DNA from: a virus
IMG/VR virus record: IMGVR_UViG_3300036770_003326
Coordinates: 25,530 to 89,529 of that record
DNA: 64,000 nucleotides
Strand: one strand, 5' to 3'
Of this stretch, positions 31,278-40,493 are shown one piece after another. The notes under the pieces were generated by a model. It made no database searches. It was not told the DNA's origin and saw nothing but the letters and a program-made list of their open reading frames with translations. Numbering within the stretch: the first letter of the stretch is position 1; every line of letters starts with the position of its first letter. A program made the translations under genes and the position numbers.

Positions 31278-32523
31278 AACAGAAAGACAAATAGAAGTTC
31301 TAAAGCGTTGGCGATTAAATAATTATAGTGGCATATTTCAAGCAGCTACAGGTTTTGGTAAAACTTATACTGCTATTATGGCTATAAAAGGCATGGTGCC
31401 AAGAGCTGGAATACAATCATGTTTGATTGTAGTTCCTACAATTGCCTTAAAAAATCAATGGGAAAAAGAATTAGAGGTTCATAAAGTAAATTTTGCTGAA
31501 GTATTAGTAATTAATACTGCTATCAAACAAAATAGAAATTATGATTTTTTAATTCTTGACGAGTGCCATAGATACGCTGCAGAAAGCTTCAGAAAAATAT
31601 TTGAATTAGTAGAATTTAAATATATTTTAGGCCTAACTGCTACTTTAGAACGTGAAGATAACCTTCATGAAATAATTTTAGAGTATCTACAAGTAATAGA
31701 TAAAATTACTGTTGATGAAGCATTAGAAAATAATTGGATATCTCCTTACACAGTTTATAATATTGCTGTGCCTCTTAGTGCTGCTGAACAAATAGATTAT
31801 AATAAATCTGACAATGCTTTTAAACATTTTGCTGCTAAACTTGGCTATGGTGGTCAAGCTTTTAAAAATGCAGGAGCATTCTTAAAATCTAGTGATAAAG
31901 CTTTACAAGGCCAAGCAGGTGCTTATTATAATGCAATGAGAAAGCGCAAAAATATTTGTTTAAATAACTCAAATAAAATAGACGCAGTAGACAAGATTAT
32001 AAAGAATACGGGAAAACGTAATGGCTTGATATTTAGTGCGACTACAGAATTTGCAGAAAGTTTGCAAGATAAACTTGGGGATATTTGTATGACTTTTCAT
32101 AGCAAAATAACAAAAAAGGTGCAAAAAGAAATAGTAGCGAGGTTCAAAGACAAAAGGACTAAAGTACGCTATTTAAGTACTGTACAAGCTCTAAACGAGG
32201 GCTTTAATGTGCCTGATTGTTCTTTGGCTATTATTGCGGGCAGTAACTCAACAAAACGCACATTTATACAGCAATTAGGGCGGGTAGTTCGTATGCAACC
32301 AGACAAACAAGCAGTTATCATAAACCTTTATAGTCCAGGTACTCAAGATGAAGTTTGGATGAGAAAAAGGCTAGATGGAATTGATAAAAATCGAGTATTT
32401 TTTTGTAACTTAGATGAGTTTTTAAATCAATTTATTTATGGAGATAACCTTGAGTTTGGCGCTGATGAAGCGGTCCAACCTAACCCCGAATCAATTGGTG
32501 TTACTGAAATTACTATATCATAA
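31270..32523 (+). CDS. SF2 DNA helicase (UvsW/XPB-like), 417 aa
   Basis: Motif I QAATGFGKTYT (residues 24-34), motif Ia IVVPTIALKNQW, motif II LDECH (96-100), motif III GLTATLERED, motif V-VI region ALNEGFNVPD and QQLGRVVRMQ. This is a complete RecA-like tandem of the DEAD/DEAH superfamily, closest in build to phage UvsW and XPB-type helicases that unwind branched DNA and R-loops in recombination-dependent replication. The C-terminus is acidic. Confidence 0.9.
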   Translation: MTRTERQIEVLKRWRLNNYSGIFQAATGFGKTYTAIMAIKGMVPRAGIQSCLIVVPTIALKNQWEKELEVHKVNFAEVLVINTAIKQNRNYDFLILDECHRYAAESFRKIFELVEFKYILGLTATLEREDNLHEIILEYLQVIDKITVDEALENNWISPYTVYNIAVPLSAAEQIDYNKSDNAFKHFAAKLGYGGQAFKNAGAFLKSSDKALQGQAGAYYNAMRKRKNICLNNSNKIDAVDKIIKNTGKRNGLIFSATTEFAESLQDKLGDICMTFHSKITKKVQKEIVARFKDKRTKVRYLSTVQALNEGFNVPDCSLAIIAGSNSTKRTFIQQLGRVVRMQPDKQAVIINLYSPGTQDEVWMRKRLDGIDKNRVFFCNLDEFLNQFIYGDNLEFGADEAVQPNPESIGVTEITIS

Positions 32524-32998
32524 TGATATAGAAAGTATAGTAGCAATATTTGGTAAATCTGAAGCGCTAATTATTAGAAATAGTTTAATTGGATCTAATT
32601 ATATTTTATCAGGAAATACAAAATTTACTGATACTATATTAAGCAAGAAAAATATTGAAAAATTACTTGATATAAGATCTGATGAAATTAATTTTTGGGA
32701 GTTTTATAATTGCTATCCTATTAAAGTGGGTCCTAGAGTATTAAGAGCTGCGGGACCTACTTCACAAATAGCATTAAAACACGAAAAAAAGTATTTAGCG
32801 AGAGTTAGAACTATTGAAGCACACCAACAAGCTGTAAGTGCTATACAATCTTTTGTAGCTAAACAAAAACAAGCTGGAAAATTAAATTTTCTTCCTAACA
32901 TGGAAACTGTTTTAAATAATTCTATGTGGGAACAGTGGTTTATATTTATTCAAGAGACGGGTATAGAAGAACAAGAATGGAATAATGATCAAATATAG
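32465..32998 (+). CDS. Hypothetical replication-operon protein, 177 aa
   Basis: The start at 32465 is chosen to limit overlap with the helicase gene; an in-frame ATG at 32438 is also possible (186 aa). The N-terminal about 80 residues look like a winged helix (TPNQLVLLKLLYHND, FGKSEALIIRNSLI). The rest is helical. It lies between two helicase genes with three bases to the next, so it may be a helicase loader or partner, an inference from position. Confidence 0.55.
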   Translation: MKRSNLTPNQLVLLKLLYHNDIESIVAIFGKSEALIIRNSLIGSNYILSGNTKFTDTILSKKNIEKLLDIRSDEINFWEFYNCYPIKVGPRVLRAAGPTSQIALKHEKKYLARVRTIEAHQQAVSAIQSFVAKQKQAGKLNFLPNMETVLNNSMWEQWFIFIQETGIEEQEWNNDQI

Positions 32999-33001
32999 TA
33001 T

Positions 33002-34081
33002 ATGGCAAAAATTAAATATTGGGACAAGTTAAAAAATAATATAGAAAGAGGCAAACAGGGATTAAATAAAGGCATCCCGTTTCAAGGCTTTACTACTTTA
33101 AGTAATCACATTAAAAATATTCAACCAGGTCGTTATGATTTAATTTTTGCAGGTACTAGTGTAGGTAAGACAGCTTTTGTTAATAGTACCTATGTGTATG
33201 GAGCTATAGATTTTATTCAAGCAAACCCTAATTATGTACATGATGTAGAGATTATTTACTATTCTCTAGAAATTCCTCCTGAGCATCAAATTGCCAAGCA
33301 TATTGCTAATTTAATTTGGAGAGAACATGGCATATTAACAAGTTTAAATGAAATACTATCTATAGGTGGGGAGATATTAAGACCAGAAGTAGAAGAGTTG
33401 ATTCCTTTATATGAATCTAGGATGCAAGAAATACAAGATAAATATTTACATTATCGAAGTACTTTGAGTCCTGAGTATTTATATAAAGATGTGATGGGGT
33501 ATGCTGAGAGCAGGGGTGAGATTATAAGAAATGAAGATGGTTTAATAGTAAACTATATTCCTAAAAATCCAGGGTTAATTACTCTTATTGTGATAGATCA
33601 TATTGGTTTGATTAATTATAACAATCATAAAGATCTTAAAGAAGCAATAGACAAAGTATCAAGAACTTTAGTGTTTTTTAGAAATATGTTTAATTACAGC
33701 CCTGTAGTAATTTCTCAAATTAATCGTGGGTCTGAAAATATGGAACGTAGAGAAAATGACAACTGGATGCCTATGTTAAGCGATATAAAAAACACTGGTA
33801 ATATTGCAGAGGATGCTAATACCGTTATAGGTATAGCAAGTCCATTTTATTATGGAGTGGATAAGTGTTTGGGGTATGATATTACTAAATATAAAAATCG
33901 CTACAGGCTAGCAAAAATTTGCAAGAACCGTGATGGTGATGTAAATAAAATAGCTAGTTTTTTATTTATTGGAGAAATCGGTGGTTATTACCAATTACCG
34001 AAAGCAGAAGAACTTCAGGGAAATAAACCTGAAGAATTAGCAAAAATTGATAAATACTATTTTAATCAAAAAACAAAGTAA
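33002..34081 (+). CDS. DnaB-like replicative helicase (RecA fold), 359 aa
   Basis: Walker A is FAGTSVGKTAFV (residues 49-60). The Walker B region is LIVIDHIGLI (about 200). VISQINR (about 240) is the SF4 H3/H4-type motif, and YYSLEIPPEH resembles the DnaB LEM loop. It lacks the DnaB N-terminal domain, so it is nearer to single-domain phage helicases. Expected role: hexameric 5'-3' unwinding at the fork together with the primase at 36848. Confidence 0.82.
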   Translation: MAKIKYWDKLKNNIERGKQGLNKGIPFQGFTTLSNHIKNIQPGRYDLIFAGTSVGKTAFVNSTYVYGAIDFIQANPNYVHDVEIIYYSLEIPPEHQIAKHIANLIWREHGILTSLNEILSIGGEILRPEVEELIPLYESRMQEIQDKYLHYRSTLSPEYLYKDVMGYAESRGEIIRNEDGLIVNYIPKNPGLITLIVIDHIGLINYNNHKDLKEAIDKVSRTLVFFRNMFNYSPVVISQINRGSENMERRENDNWMPMLSDIKNTGNIAEDANTVIGIASPFYYGVDKCLGYDITKYKNRYRLAKICKNRDGDVNKIASFLFIGEIGGYYQLPKAEELQGNKPEELAKIDKYYFNQKTK

Positions 34082-34082
34082 A

Positions 34083-34526
34083 ATGCCTATTGTAAAAAGA
34101 GTAAAAAGTAGTAATGTTTTAGAAACATTGCAACAAAATGGAAGTATTAAACTTCTAGCATTAAATTTAAATTGTGTAAAAAGCCAGGAGGCTCATCAAG
34201 AATTGTTTACTCAATTTCCTGAATTAAAATATATAGATGATAACTTTGAGTTACCAGCATTATATAGATTAGGAGATTATAGTGTAGCTACAACAGAATC
34301 TGGATTAGCATTTTTATTGTTTTATACACAACTAGACAAAACTGGGGAAATGGAAATTTCAGCTTTAAAATCTTGTCTAAAAAAATTAAGTGGCGAAGCT
34401 ATTAATAGTGGTAATTATATTTCATTTGCTATGATAAAACCTAGCGATGCAAAAACATGGGATATAGTACAAAAACTATTAAGTTTTCAGGAATATTTAC
34501 TAATAACTATTATTGAAAATGATTAA
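34083..34526 (+). CDS. Hypothetical protein, 147 aa
   Basis: ATG at 34083, one base after the previous stop, is preferred. A mixed protein (MPIVKRVKSSNVL) without catalytic motifs; it ends IIEND. It lies between the DnaB-like helicase and Sak4-like ATPase genes in a tight operon, so it is presumably involved in replication. Confidence 0.5.
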   Translation: MPIVKRVKSSNVLETLQQNGSIKLLALNLNCVKSQEAHQELFTQFPELKYIDDNFELPALYRLGDYSVATTESGLAFLLFYTQLDKTGEMEISALKSCLKKLSGEAINSGNYISFAMIKPSDAKTWDIVQKLLSFQEYLLITIIEND

Positions 34527-34809
34527 AGATAAGTATGATTGGGTAAAAGATAAGCTTACTCTTTATCCTGTACTTAGAGATTCTACTGAAAGATTGTATT
34601 ACATATATCTTCTGGAAATAGATTACGATGTGAACAAACCTTTTAAACAAGTTCTAAAAGATATGGAAGCTAGGATAATTCCTTATATAGATTCTTTTGG
34701 TAGAGCTTCTCGTAAAGTACAAGAAGAGCATCCTCATCTTAGAGGTAAATTGTACAATAAACGCAAAAGAAAGCAAGAAGAAGTAAAGCAAGAAATTAAA
34801 GATATTTAA
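34519..34809 (+). CDS. Hypothetical basic helical protein, 96 aa
   Basis: Starts at ATG 34519, overlapping the upstream stop. Lys/Arg/Glu-rich and helical, with a charged tail (YNKRKRKQEEVKQEIK). A small DNA-binding or scaffold factor of the replication complex is possible; not recognised. Confidence 0.5.
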   Translation: MIKDKYDWVKDKLTLYPVLRDSTERLYYIYLLEIDYDVNKPFKQVLKDMEARIIPYIDSFGRASRKVQEEHPHLRGKLYNKRKRKQEEVKQEIKDI

Positions 34810-34874
34810 GCTCTAAAAGCCTTGTGTATTCTAGAAAAAATTCGTAAATTTATTAAATAATCTAAAACAATTTT

Positions 34875-35549
34875 ATGGCACAATTAGTATTCCTGGTTGG
34901 AAAATCGGGTATGGGTAAATCTACCTCATTGAGAAACCTAAACCCTGATGAAACTGTAATTATCAACACTGATCAAAAAGCGTTGCCTTTCAAACAGTTT
35001 AATCTAAAATATAATGAGGAAAGAAAGAATTACAAAAAGACTTCTGATGCTGTAGAAGTCTATAAAGTACTGAACAAAGTAAACAGCATGGAAAATGTTA
35101 AAACTGTTGTAATAGATACTTGGTCAAGAATTATGACTGACGCTATTATGTCACAAAGTTTTCGTGCAGAAAAAGGCTTTGATAAATGGTCTAAGATGGC
35201 CGCTAATCAATATGATTTAATTAATTATATTAACGACGGTATGAGAGATGATATAATAGTATATCTAATGGCTCATCCTGAAACTCATTTTGATGAAAAC
35301 GGCTTTTCTACTGAACGTATTGGCGTACAAGGTAAAATGCTTGAGCGTTTTGTGCCAGAAAGTTTTAGTACCATAGTACTTTATGCAGAAATTATCAAAC
35401 AGCCTGGACAAGCTAACAAACATGTATTTAGAACTGTATCTTCAGGTTCTGATACTTGTAAAACGCCTTTAGAAATGTTTGAAACAGACAGTGTAGAAAA
35501 TGATTTATTACTTGTAAATCAAAAAATTAGAGAATATTATTCAATTTAA
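34875..35549 (+). CDS. Sak4-like RecA-fold ATPase, 224 aa
   Basis: Walker A FLVGKSGMGKST (residues 6-17), an Asp-containing Walker B at TVVIDTWSRI (about 77-86) and MAHPET (about 136) after a beta strand match the AAA_24/Sak4 group of phage single-strand annealing or recombination ATPases. These short RecA relatives work with an SSB, and two SSB-like genes follow directly. A 65-base AT-rich leader precedes it, so it may have its own promoter. Confidence 0.8.
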   Translation: MAQLVFLVGKSGMGKSTSLRNLNPDETVIINTDQKALPFKQFNLKYNEERKNYKKTSDAVEVYKVLNKVNSMENVKTVVIDTWSRIMTDAIMSQSFRAEKGFDKWSKMAANQYDLINYINDGMRDDIIVYLMAHPETHFDENGFSTERIGVQGKMLERFVPESFSTIVLYAEIIKQPGQANKHVFRTVSSGSDTCKTPLEMFETDSVENDLLLVNQKIREYYSI

Positions 35550-35566
35550 AAATAAAATAAAAACAA

Positions 35567-36160
35567 ATGGAAGATTTAATTTGGGACGGAGTACCCGCAC
35601 AAAGAAAGAAAAGAGAAGAGAAATTTTCATTTCCTGTAATAACATTGGCAGCATTGGATAAGCCAGGAGCGGGGAGAAAATTTATATTTAATAAGGCTGC
35701 ACAAGAATTATTAAATATTCAAGGTGAAGAAAGAGTTTCTTTTGGATTTAGCGCTGATAGAAGTATTATTGCGGTTCGTAAAGCTACTGATATAAATTCT
35801 GGTATTCAGCTTACTAAAACTTGTACTATTAGTGATAAGAAAACTTATGAGTTTATTGCTAAAATTCTTAATCTAGATACTAGTGTAGAAAATAATTTTG
35901 AAATAGTATCTAACGGGTCTTTAAATACTTTAAAATTGCACACAAATATTGGTGTAATAGACGAAGTTGTAATAGAAGAATCTCAAGATAATTTTGAAGT
36001 AACTCAAGAGCAAGCAGTAATGCCTGAGCCTGAAGCTATTGAAGAAGAAGAAATAGAAGAAGATTTTTCTGATGTAGAAGTAAATATAGACGATATGCCA
36101 TTTGCTTTAGATCCAGAGTTTTCTAAAGGAACAGAAGATAATACAGAAGAAGGTTGGTAA
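35567..36160 (+). CDS. Acidic-tailed replication protein, 197 aa
   Basis: Residues 1-130 are a mixed beta/alpha domain (FSFPVITLAALDKPG). Residues about 140-197 are a long Glu/Asp-rich tail ending EDNTEEGW. Acidic tails closed by an aromatic residue are typical of phage single-strand DNA-binding proteins such as T7 gp2.5, where they contact other replisome parts. Placed between the Sak4-like and SSB-like genes. The exact role is unresolved. Confidence 0.5.
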   Translation: MEDLIWDGVPAQRKKREEKFSFPVITLAALDKPGAGRKFIFNKAAQELLNIQGEERVSFGFSADRSIIAVRKATDINSGIQLTKTCTISDKKTYEFIAKILNLDTSVENNFEIVSNGSLNTLKLHTNIGVIDEVVIEESQDNFEVTQEQAVMPEPEAIEEEEIEEDFSDVEVNIDDMPFALDPEFSKGTEDNTEEGW

Positions 36161-36181
36161 TTAATAATTAAATAAATAAAT

Positions 36182-36790
36182 ATGTATAATTTAAATGATT
36201 CGAGTTTTGACTCAAAAGGTAGTGTAATTATTTTTAACGATGGTAAAGCAGGTCTAGTAGAAAATGTAACTATGACTGTTTCTAAAAAGAAACCTGAAGA
36301 TAAAGAAAACGCTCCTGATTACAAAGTAATATTTACTGACGCAAACGGTGGCGAATGTTCTACTTCTTATTGGTATGTTACTAAAGCTACTGAGTATGCT
36401 ACTATTGAAGACCAAGTTAAAAAACAAGGTACAGCAATGAAGCATATTATTCATGCTATTTACGGAAAAGATTTTCAAATTCCTGTAAATGCTACAACTC
36501 CGCAACAGTTACTTGATCAGTCTATGAAAGTTATTCGTGACGGTCTTGCATCTGGTGCTAAGTTTAGAATATTTGCTACTTATGGTACTCTAAATTCTAC
36601 AAAAAATTATATTCAACCTCGTAGTTGGGTTCCTTTTGTAGAAAATATGAGCCATCCTGTTACAGAGACAGCGTTGAAATTATCTTCTAATGTTGACGCA
36701 ATGGAGCGTCTTACAGAAGATAATGTAGCTCCTACAAAATCTAATGAGAGTCTTGCTAATAGCATTATCTCTGATGGAGACGATTGGTAA
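36182..36790 (+). CDS. Probable single-stranded DNA-binding protein, 202 aa
   Basis: A beta-rich N-terminal half (SSFDSKGSVIIFNDG, MTVSKKKP, YKVIFTDANGGECSTSYWYV) suits an OB-fold, and the C-terminus ends ISDGDDW, an acidic tip with a terminal aromatic residue as in SSBs. It is followed at once by a strong terminator, typical of highly expressed SSB genes. The genes on both sides act on single-stranded DNA. The name is given from fold-like pattern and context. Confidence 0.6.
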   Translation: MYNLNDSSFDSKGSVIIFNDGKAGLVENVTMTVSKKKPEDKENAPDYKVIFTDANGGECSTSYWYVTKATEYATIEDQVKKQGTAMKHIIHAIYGKDFQIPVNATTPQQLLDQSMKVIRDGLASGAKFRIFATYGTLNSTKNYIQPRSWVPFVENMSHPVTETALKLSSNVDAMERLTEDNVAPTKSNESLANSIISDGDDW

Positions 36791-36810
36791 AAAGTGGTTT
36801 AATTAAAATA

Positions 36811-36842
36811 AAGGGAAGTAGGAATTAACTACTTCCCTTTTC
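36811..36842 (+). terminator. Intrinsic terminator after the SSB-like gene
   Basis: Exact 11-bp stem AAGGGAAGTAG (36811-36821) / CTACTTCCCTT (36829-36839), loop seven bases, followed by TTCTTG. It is five bases before the primase start, so primase expression would need read-through or its own promoter. Confidence 0.8.
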
Positions 36843-36847
36843 TTGTT

Positions 36848-37849
36848 ATGGAAAAGATAGACTTAAATTCATTAATGTTTAATGCTCTTATTACAAGAGA
36901 AGATATTCTTAAACATGTAACACAAGAAGAAATATATGGGTTTTATATGGGTGAAAATATTAAGAATTTAGGTGTGTATCATAGTCCGTTACGGGAAGAT
37001 AATATACCTTCTTTTGCTTTGTATTTTCATAAAATACATCATAATACTCTTATGTTCAAAGATTTTGCAACTAATGATTGCGGTGATTTTGTTGTATTAG
37101 TTATGAAGTTATTTAATCTAAATTATTCTAATGCATTATTTAAGATAGCATATGATTTTGGGCTATCTAGTTTAAATATTTCTAGCAATAAGGTTAATAT
37201 AAATTATACTAAGTTAGAACACAAAGAACGTGTAAATCTAGCTGTAAAGCTTAGACAATGGGAAAAACATGATAAAGATTATTGGACTAGCTTTAATATT
37301 AGAAAGAGCACTCTACATAAATTTAGTGTATTTCCAATTAGTCATGTGTTTTATAATTCTAATGCTGTCAAAACTCATAAATATGCTTATGTATATGTAG
37401 AAGAAAAAGATGGAATAGTAACTTATAAAATATACCAACCTTTTGAAAACAAGCAGAAAAAGTGGATTAATAACGCTAATTATACTGTACACCAGGGTTA
37501 TAAACAACTGCCAAATACAGGAGAATTATTGATAATAACTAAATCTTTAAAAGATGTTATGAGTATTCACGATACTTTAAACATTGCTGCTATAGGTTTA
37601 CAATCTGAATCTGTGATGATGAAGGAAAGTGTAATGGAAGAATATAAATCTAGATTTAAAAGAGTAGTATGTCTATTTGACAATGATGAAGCAGGTAGAA
37701 AGTTATCTGTAGGTTTTACAGAAAGGTACGATGTTCCACACATATTTGTACCTGAGTTACCTAAAGTAACAGACTTTAGTGACTTAGTAAAAGTAGTAGG
37801 ACAGCAAGAAGCTGTTGAAATTTTAAAAAAATTAATTAAAGAAATATGA
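36848..37849 (+). CDS. DNA primase with TOPRIM domain, 333 aa
   Basis: The N-terminal part has SPLREDNIPSF, FKDFATNDCGDFV and a helical segment as in CHC2-type primase zinc domains, although the cysteine set is incomplete. TOPRIM motifs follow: ELLIITKSLKDVMS (about 225-240) and CLFDNDEAGRKLS (about 277-289) with the DxD-like acidic pair. It makes RNA primers for the DnaB-like helicase. The next gene overlaps by four bases. Confidence 0.82.
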   Translation: MEKIDLNSLMFNALITREDILKHVTQEEIYGFYMGENIKNLGVYHSPLREDNIPSFALYFHKIHHNTLMFKDFATNDCGDFVVLVMKLFNLNYSNALFKIAYDFGLSSLNISSNKVNINYTKLEHKERVNLAVKLRQWEKHDKDYWTSFNIRKSTLHKFSVFPISHVFYNSNAVKTHKYAYVYVEEKDGIVTYKIYQPFENKQKKWINNANYTVHQGYKQLPNTGELLIITKSLKDVMSIHDTLNIAAIGLQSESVMMKESVMEEYKSRFKRVVCLFDNDEAGRKLSVGFTERYDVPHIFVPELPKVTDFSDLVKVVGQQEAVEILKKLIKEI

Positions 37850-40239
37850 AATTAGAAACAAAAAAACAAATTGATTTTACTTCTAATGCTTCTTTTGAGG
37901 GTTACGATGCTACTATTAGCAAACATGACATGCATAAACTGTGGGATATGCTACAAAATCCTTACAAAAATCCTATCGGTGCAGTTGTAAGAGAATATGT
38001 TAGTAATAGTTTTGACAGTCATGCAGAAGCTAAATTTATTAAAGAGCACTCGATAGAAGAAATTAAAAACGAATATTCTATTTATCAAACTGCTCCAATG
38101 GAAGAGTTAGTAGCTTTAAAACAAGCTGTAGAAATCTTTAATGATGATGCTGTAATTGTTACTATTGACAAAGACGATACAGGTTGGTTTTGGGCAACTG
38201 AAGATTTTGGTGTAGGTTTATCTCCTAGTAGAATTAAAGATGTATTTGTAAATTATTTGAAATCTACTAAGGAAACAAGTAATACGATGATAGGTGCGTT
38301 TGGTATGGGCTCAAAAAGCGGTTTAAGTTATGCTGATGTAGTTTTTATTCGTACTAGATATAATAGCATAGAGTATAGTTATATGCTAAGAAAAGGTGAG
38401 AATGGTCCTAGACTAGATATTATTGGAGAAGCAGCAACAACAGAAAGAAACGGCACGGAGATTAAAGTTTATATAGAAATAGAAGATGTAGCAAAGTTCA
38501 GAAGCAGTTGTAAAGAACAGTTAGCTTATTTTGACAATGTTTACTTTTCTTATTACTGTGAGATTCCTAATAACTTTCAGATTATTAAAGGCAATACGTG
38601 GATAGCTACTACTGGAGAAACTCCTCAAAACGACTTACATATTTGTTTAGGTAAAGTATCTTATCCAATAGATTGGAAGATACTTGAAATACCTAGAATA
38701 GATTTTCCTGTAGCACTTCAATTTGAAATAGGTGAACTAGATGTTATTCAAACAAGAGAAGATGTTAAGTATACTCCTAGAACTAAAGAAGCTATTTACA
38801 AAAAGCTAATAGAATTTGAAACAGAGTTAAGAAAAAGATGGGCAGAAAGTTCTAAAGAATGTAGTACAATTGAAGAGTTTTATGCAAAAAGAAATGAAGT
38901 TCCTACTTTATACTTTGCTCAAAATCAAATTGAGTTAAACTTAAAACAGAATGGATTATTTTGTATTGAAGAGAATGGCTATTATTATAAACCTTTTCAA
39001 GATGCAGGCTTAGCAGTATTTATGTTGCCTAAAGATTACACCAGTTTATTCTTTGACTATTATACTAGCGGTCAGTTTTCTGCTAGATTTCAAAAGTATA
39101 ATGCTGATGCAGGTGCGTTGTTAACAAAAGCAAATAGGAATCCTTATCAACTAATAATGAGAATTTCTCAAGAACACGAACCTCGTAAAAGTAAGTTTAT
39201 TAAACACACTTTTAAGAAAGATGTTTTGTTTTTTATTAGAAAAAAAACTAGGTTATACTTAAAGTATTATGTAAGCACGTTAAAACTTAAAACTGTATCA
39301 AAAGACAAGTGGAGAGGTATTATTACTGCTTATCAAAAAATAATACAGAAAGAAGTTATTGATAAGACTACTAGTTATGATAAAGTAGTACCTACTAAAG
39401 AATGGTTAGAATCTCAAAAAAAGACAAAAGCAAAAAGAGATACTACAGAAATTCAAGTAAAAACTTCTACGTTTTATTTTAATACTTCAGATTCTAAAAA
39501 TACAGAAAAAAGAAAAGTATCTGATTTTTTAGGTAATAATAGAACCTTATTTTTCCTTAACTCTAATGATGCTACGCCTGAAGTTGATAGAAATATGAGG
39601 CTTGTATATCTTACTTATAAAACTTTTACAAAAACTCCAGATAAGTTTATGCAGTATTGTGAAGTAGCTCCTACTAATTTAAAAAAGTTAAAAAATGTAA
39701 AAAATCAAGTTACAATGGAAAGTTTCTTATCAGAAGAAAATAAAGTTTTTCGCAGAATGGTTAGTATGGTTAAACTATACAAAAATCATGCAGACGCATT
39801 TAGTAAATTAAAAAGAATGCTAGCAGATGTTAATAAAATAAAGTTGCTTAAAGTATTAAGTCCTACTGTTTCTTCAGACTTAACAATATTAACAAATACT
39901 TTTTTAAATTTTACTAAACTAATAGAAGCAGAAAATAGACTATATGGGAGTGAAAAGTTTTTACAAGACACTTGTTATAAACTAGCTGTACAAAATAATA
40001 GTTTTGATAAAAAGTTAGAAGAAGATTTCTTTAAAATATTAAAATATTCTGAGCAGTTAGATATTATAGATTTTATTGACACTTCTACATACAGGTTTAA
40101 CAAAAACATAGGAAGTATTGTAGAATTTATTGCAGAGGCTATTTATTTACAAAACAAGTTTAAAACTAAACATAAGTTTCCTTTAAACATTCATTATAAA
40201 ATCTATTTCAATAGTAAATTTAAACACTATAAATGCTAA
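37846..40239 (+). CDS. rIIA-like protein with GHKL ATPase domain, 797 aa
   Basis: GHKL (gyrase/Hsp90-type) ATP-binding motifs occur in order: N-box VVREYVSNSFDSH (residues about 47-59), EDFGVGLSPS (about 118-127) and GAFGMGSKSGLSY (about 148-160). Domain order and length are like T4 rIIA and crAss-like homologues, and an rIIB-like gene lies two genes on. The rII proteins counter exclusion by other prophages in T4, with the mechanism still open. The C-terminal 400 residues are Lys-rich and helical. Confidence 0.75.
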   Translation: MKLETKKQIDFTSNASFEGYDATISKHDMHKLWDMLQNPYKNPIGAVVREYVSNSFDSHAEAKFIKEHSIEEIKNEYSIYQTAPMEELVALKQAVEIFNDDAVIVTIDKDDTGWFWATEDFGVGLSPSRIKDVFVNYLKSTKETSNTMIGAFGMGSKSGLSYADVVFIRTRYNSIEYSYMLRKGENGPRLDIIGEAATTERNGTEIKVYIEIEDVAKFRSSCKEQLAYFDNVYFSYYCEIPNNFQIIKGNTWIATTGETPQNDLHICLGKVSYPIDWKILEIPRIDFPVALQFEIGELDVIQTREDVKYTPRTKEAIYKKLIEFETELRKRWAESSKECSTIEEFYAKRNEVPTLYFAQNQIELNLKQNGLFCIEENGYYYKPFQDAGLAVFMLPKDYTSLFFDYYTSGQFSARFQKYNADAGALLTKANRNPYQLIMRISQEHEPRKSKFIKHTFKKDVLFFIRKKTRLYLKYYVSTLKLKTVSKDKWRGIITAYQKIIQKEVIDKTTSYDKVVPTKEWLESQKKTKAKRDTTEIQVKTSTFYFNTSDSKNTEKRKVSDFLGNNRTLFFLNSNDATPEVDRNMRLVYLTYKTFTKTPDKFMQYCEVAPTNLKKLKNVKNQVTMESFLSEENKVFRRMVSMVKLYKNHADAFSKLKRMLADVNKIKLLKVLSPTVSSDLTILTNTFLNFTKLIEAENRLYGSEKFLQDTCYKLAVQNNSFDKKLEEDFFKILKYSEQLDIIDFIDTSTYRFNKNIGSIVEFIAEAIYLQNKFKTKHKFPLNIHYKIYFNSKFKHYKC

Positions 40240-40243
40240 AAAT

Positions 40244-40483
40244 ATGAATGTAGAACATTATGAAGAAGTAGGCGACACTATTCTTAGACCTATATGGACA
40301 AGATTGCGAGAAGAAAAGGTAGTAAAGATAACAGAAAAAGGTATTTATGTAGATGCTTGGCAATATGTGTATAATCACTCATTAAAAAAAGTAGAAACAT
40401 TGCCTCACGTAAAAAGAATATGTGCAGAGAGTTATTTACCAAAAGAGAACTTTATTAATGTAACAAAACTAAACAATAATTAA
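40244..40483 (+). CDS. Hypothetical protein, 79 aa
   Basis: A small mixed protein (MNVEHYEEVGDTILR) placed between the rIIA- and rIIB-like genes with tight spacing (4 and 10 bases). It may be a small partner of the pair. Not recognised. Confidence 0.5.
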   Translation: MNVEHYEEVGDTILRPIWTRLREEKVVKITEKGIYVDAWQYVYNHSLKKVETLPHVKRICAESYLPKENFINVTKLNNN

Positions 40484-40493
40484 AACAAAAAGT

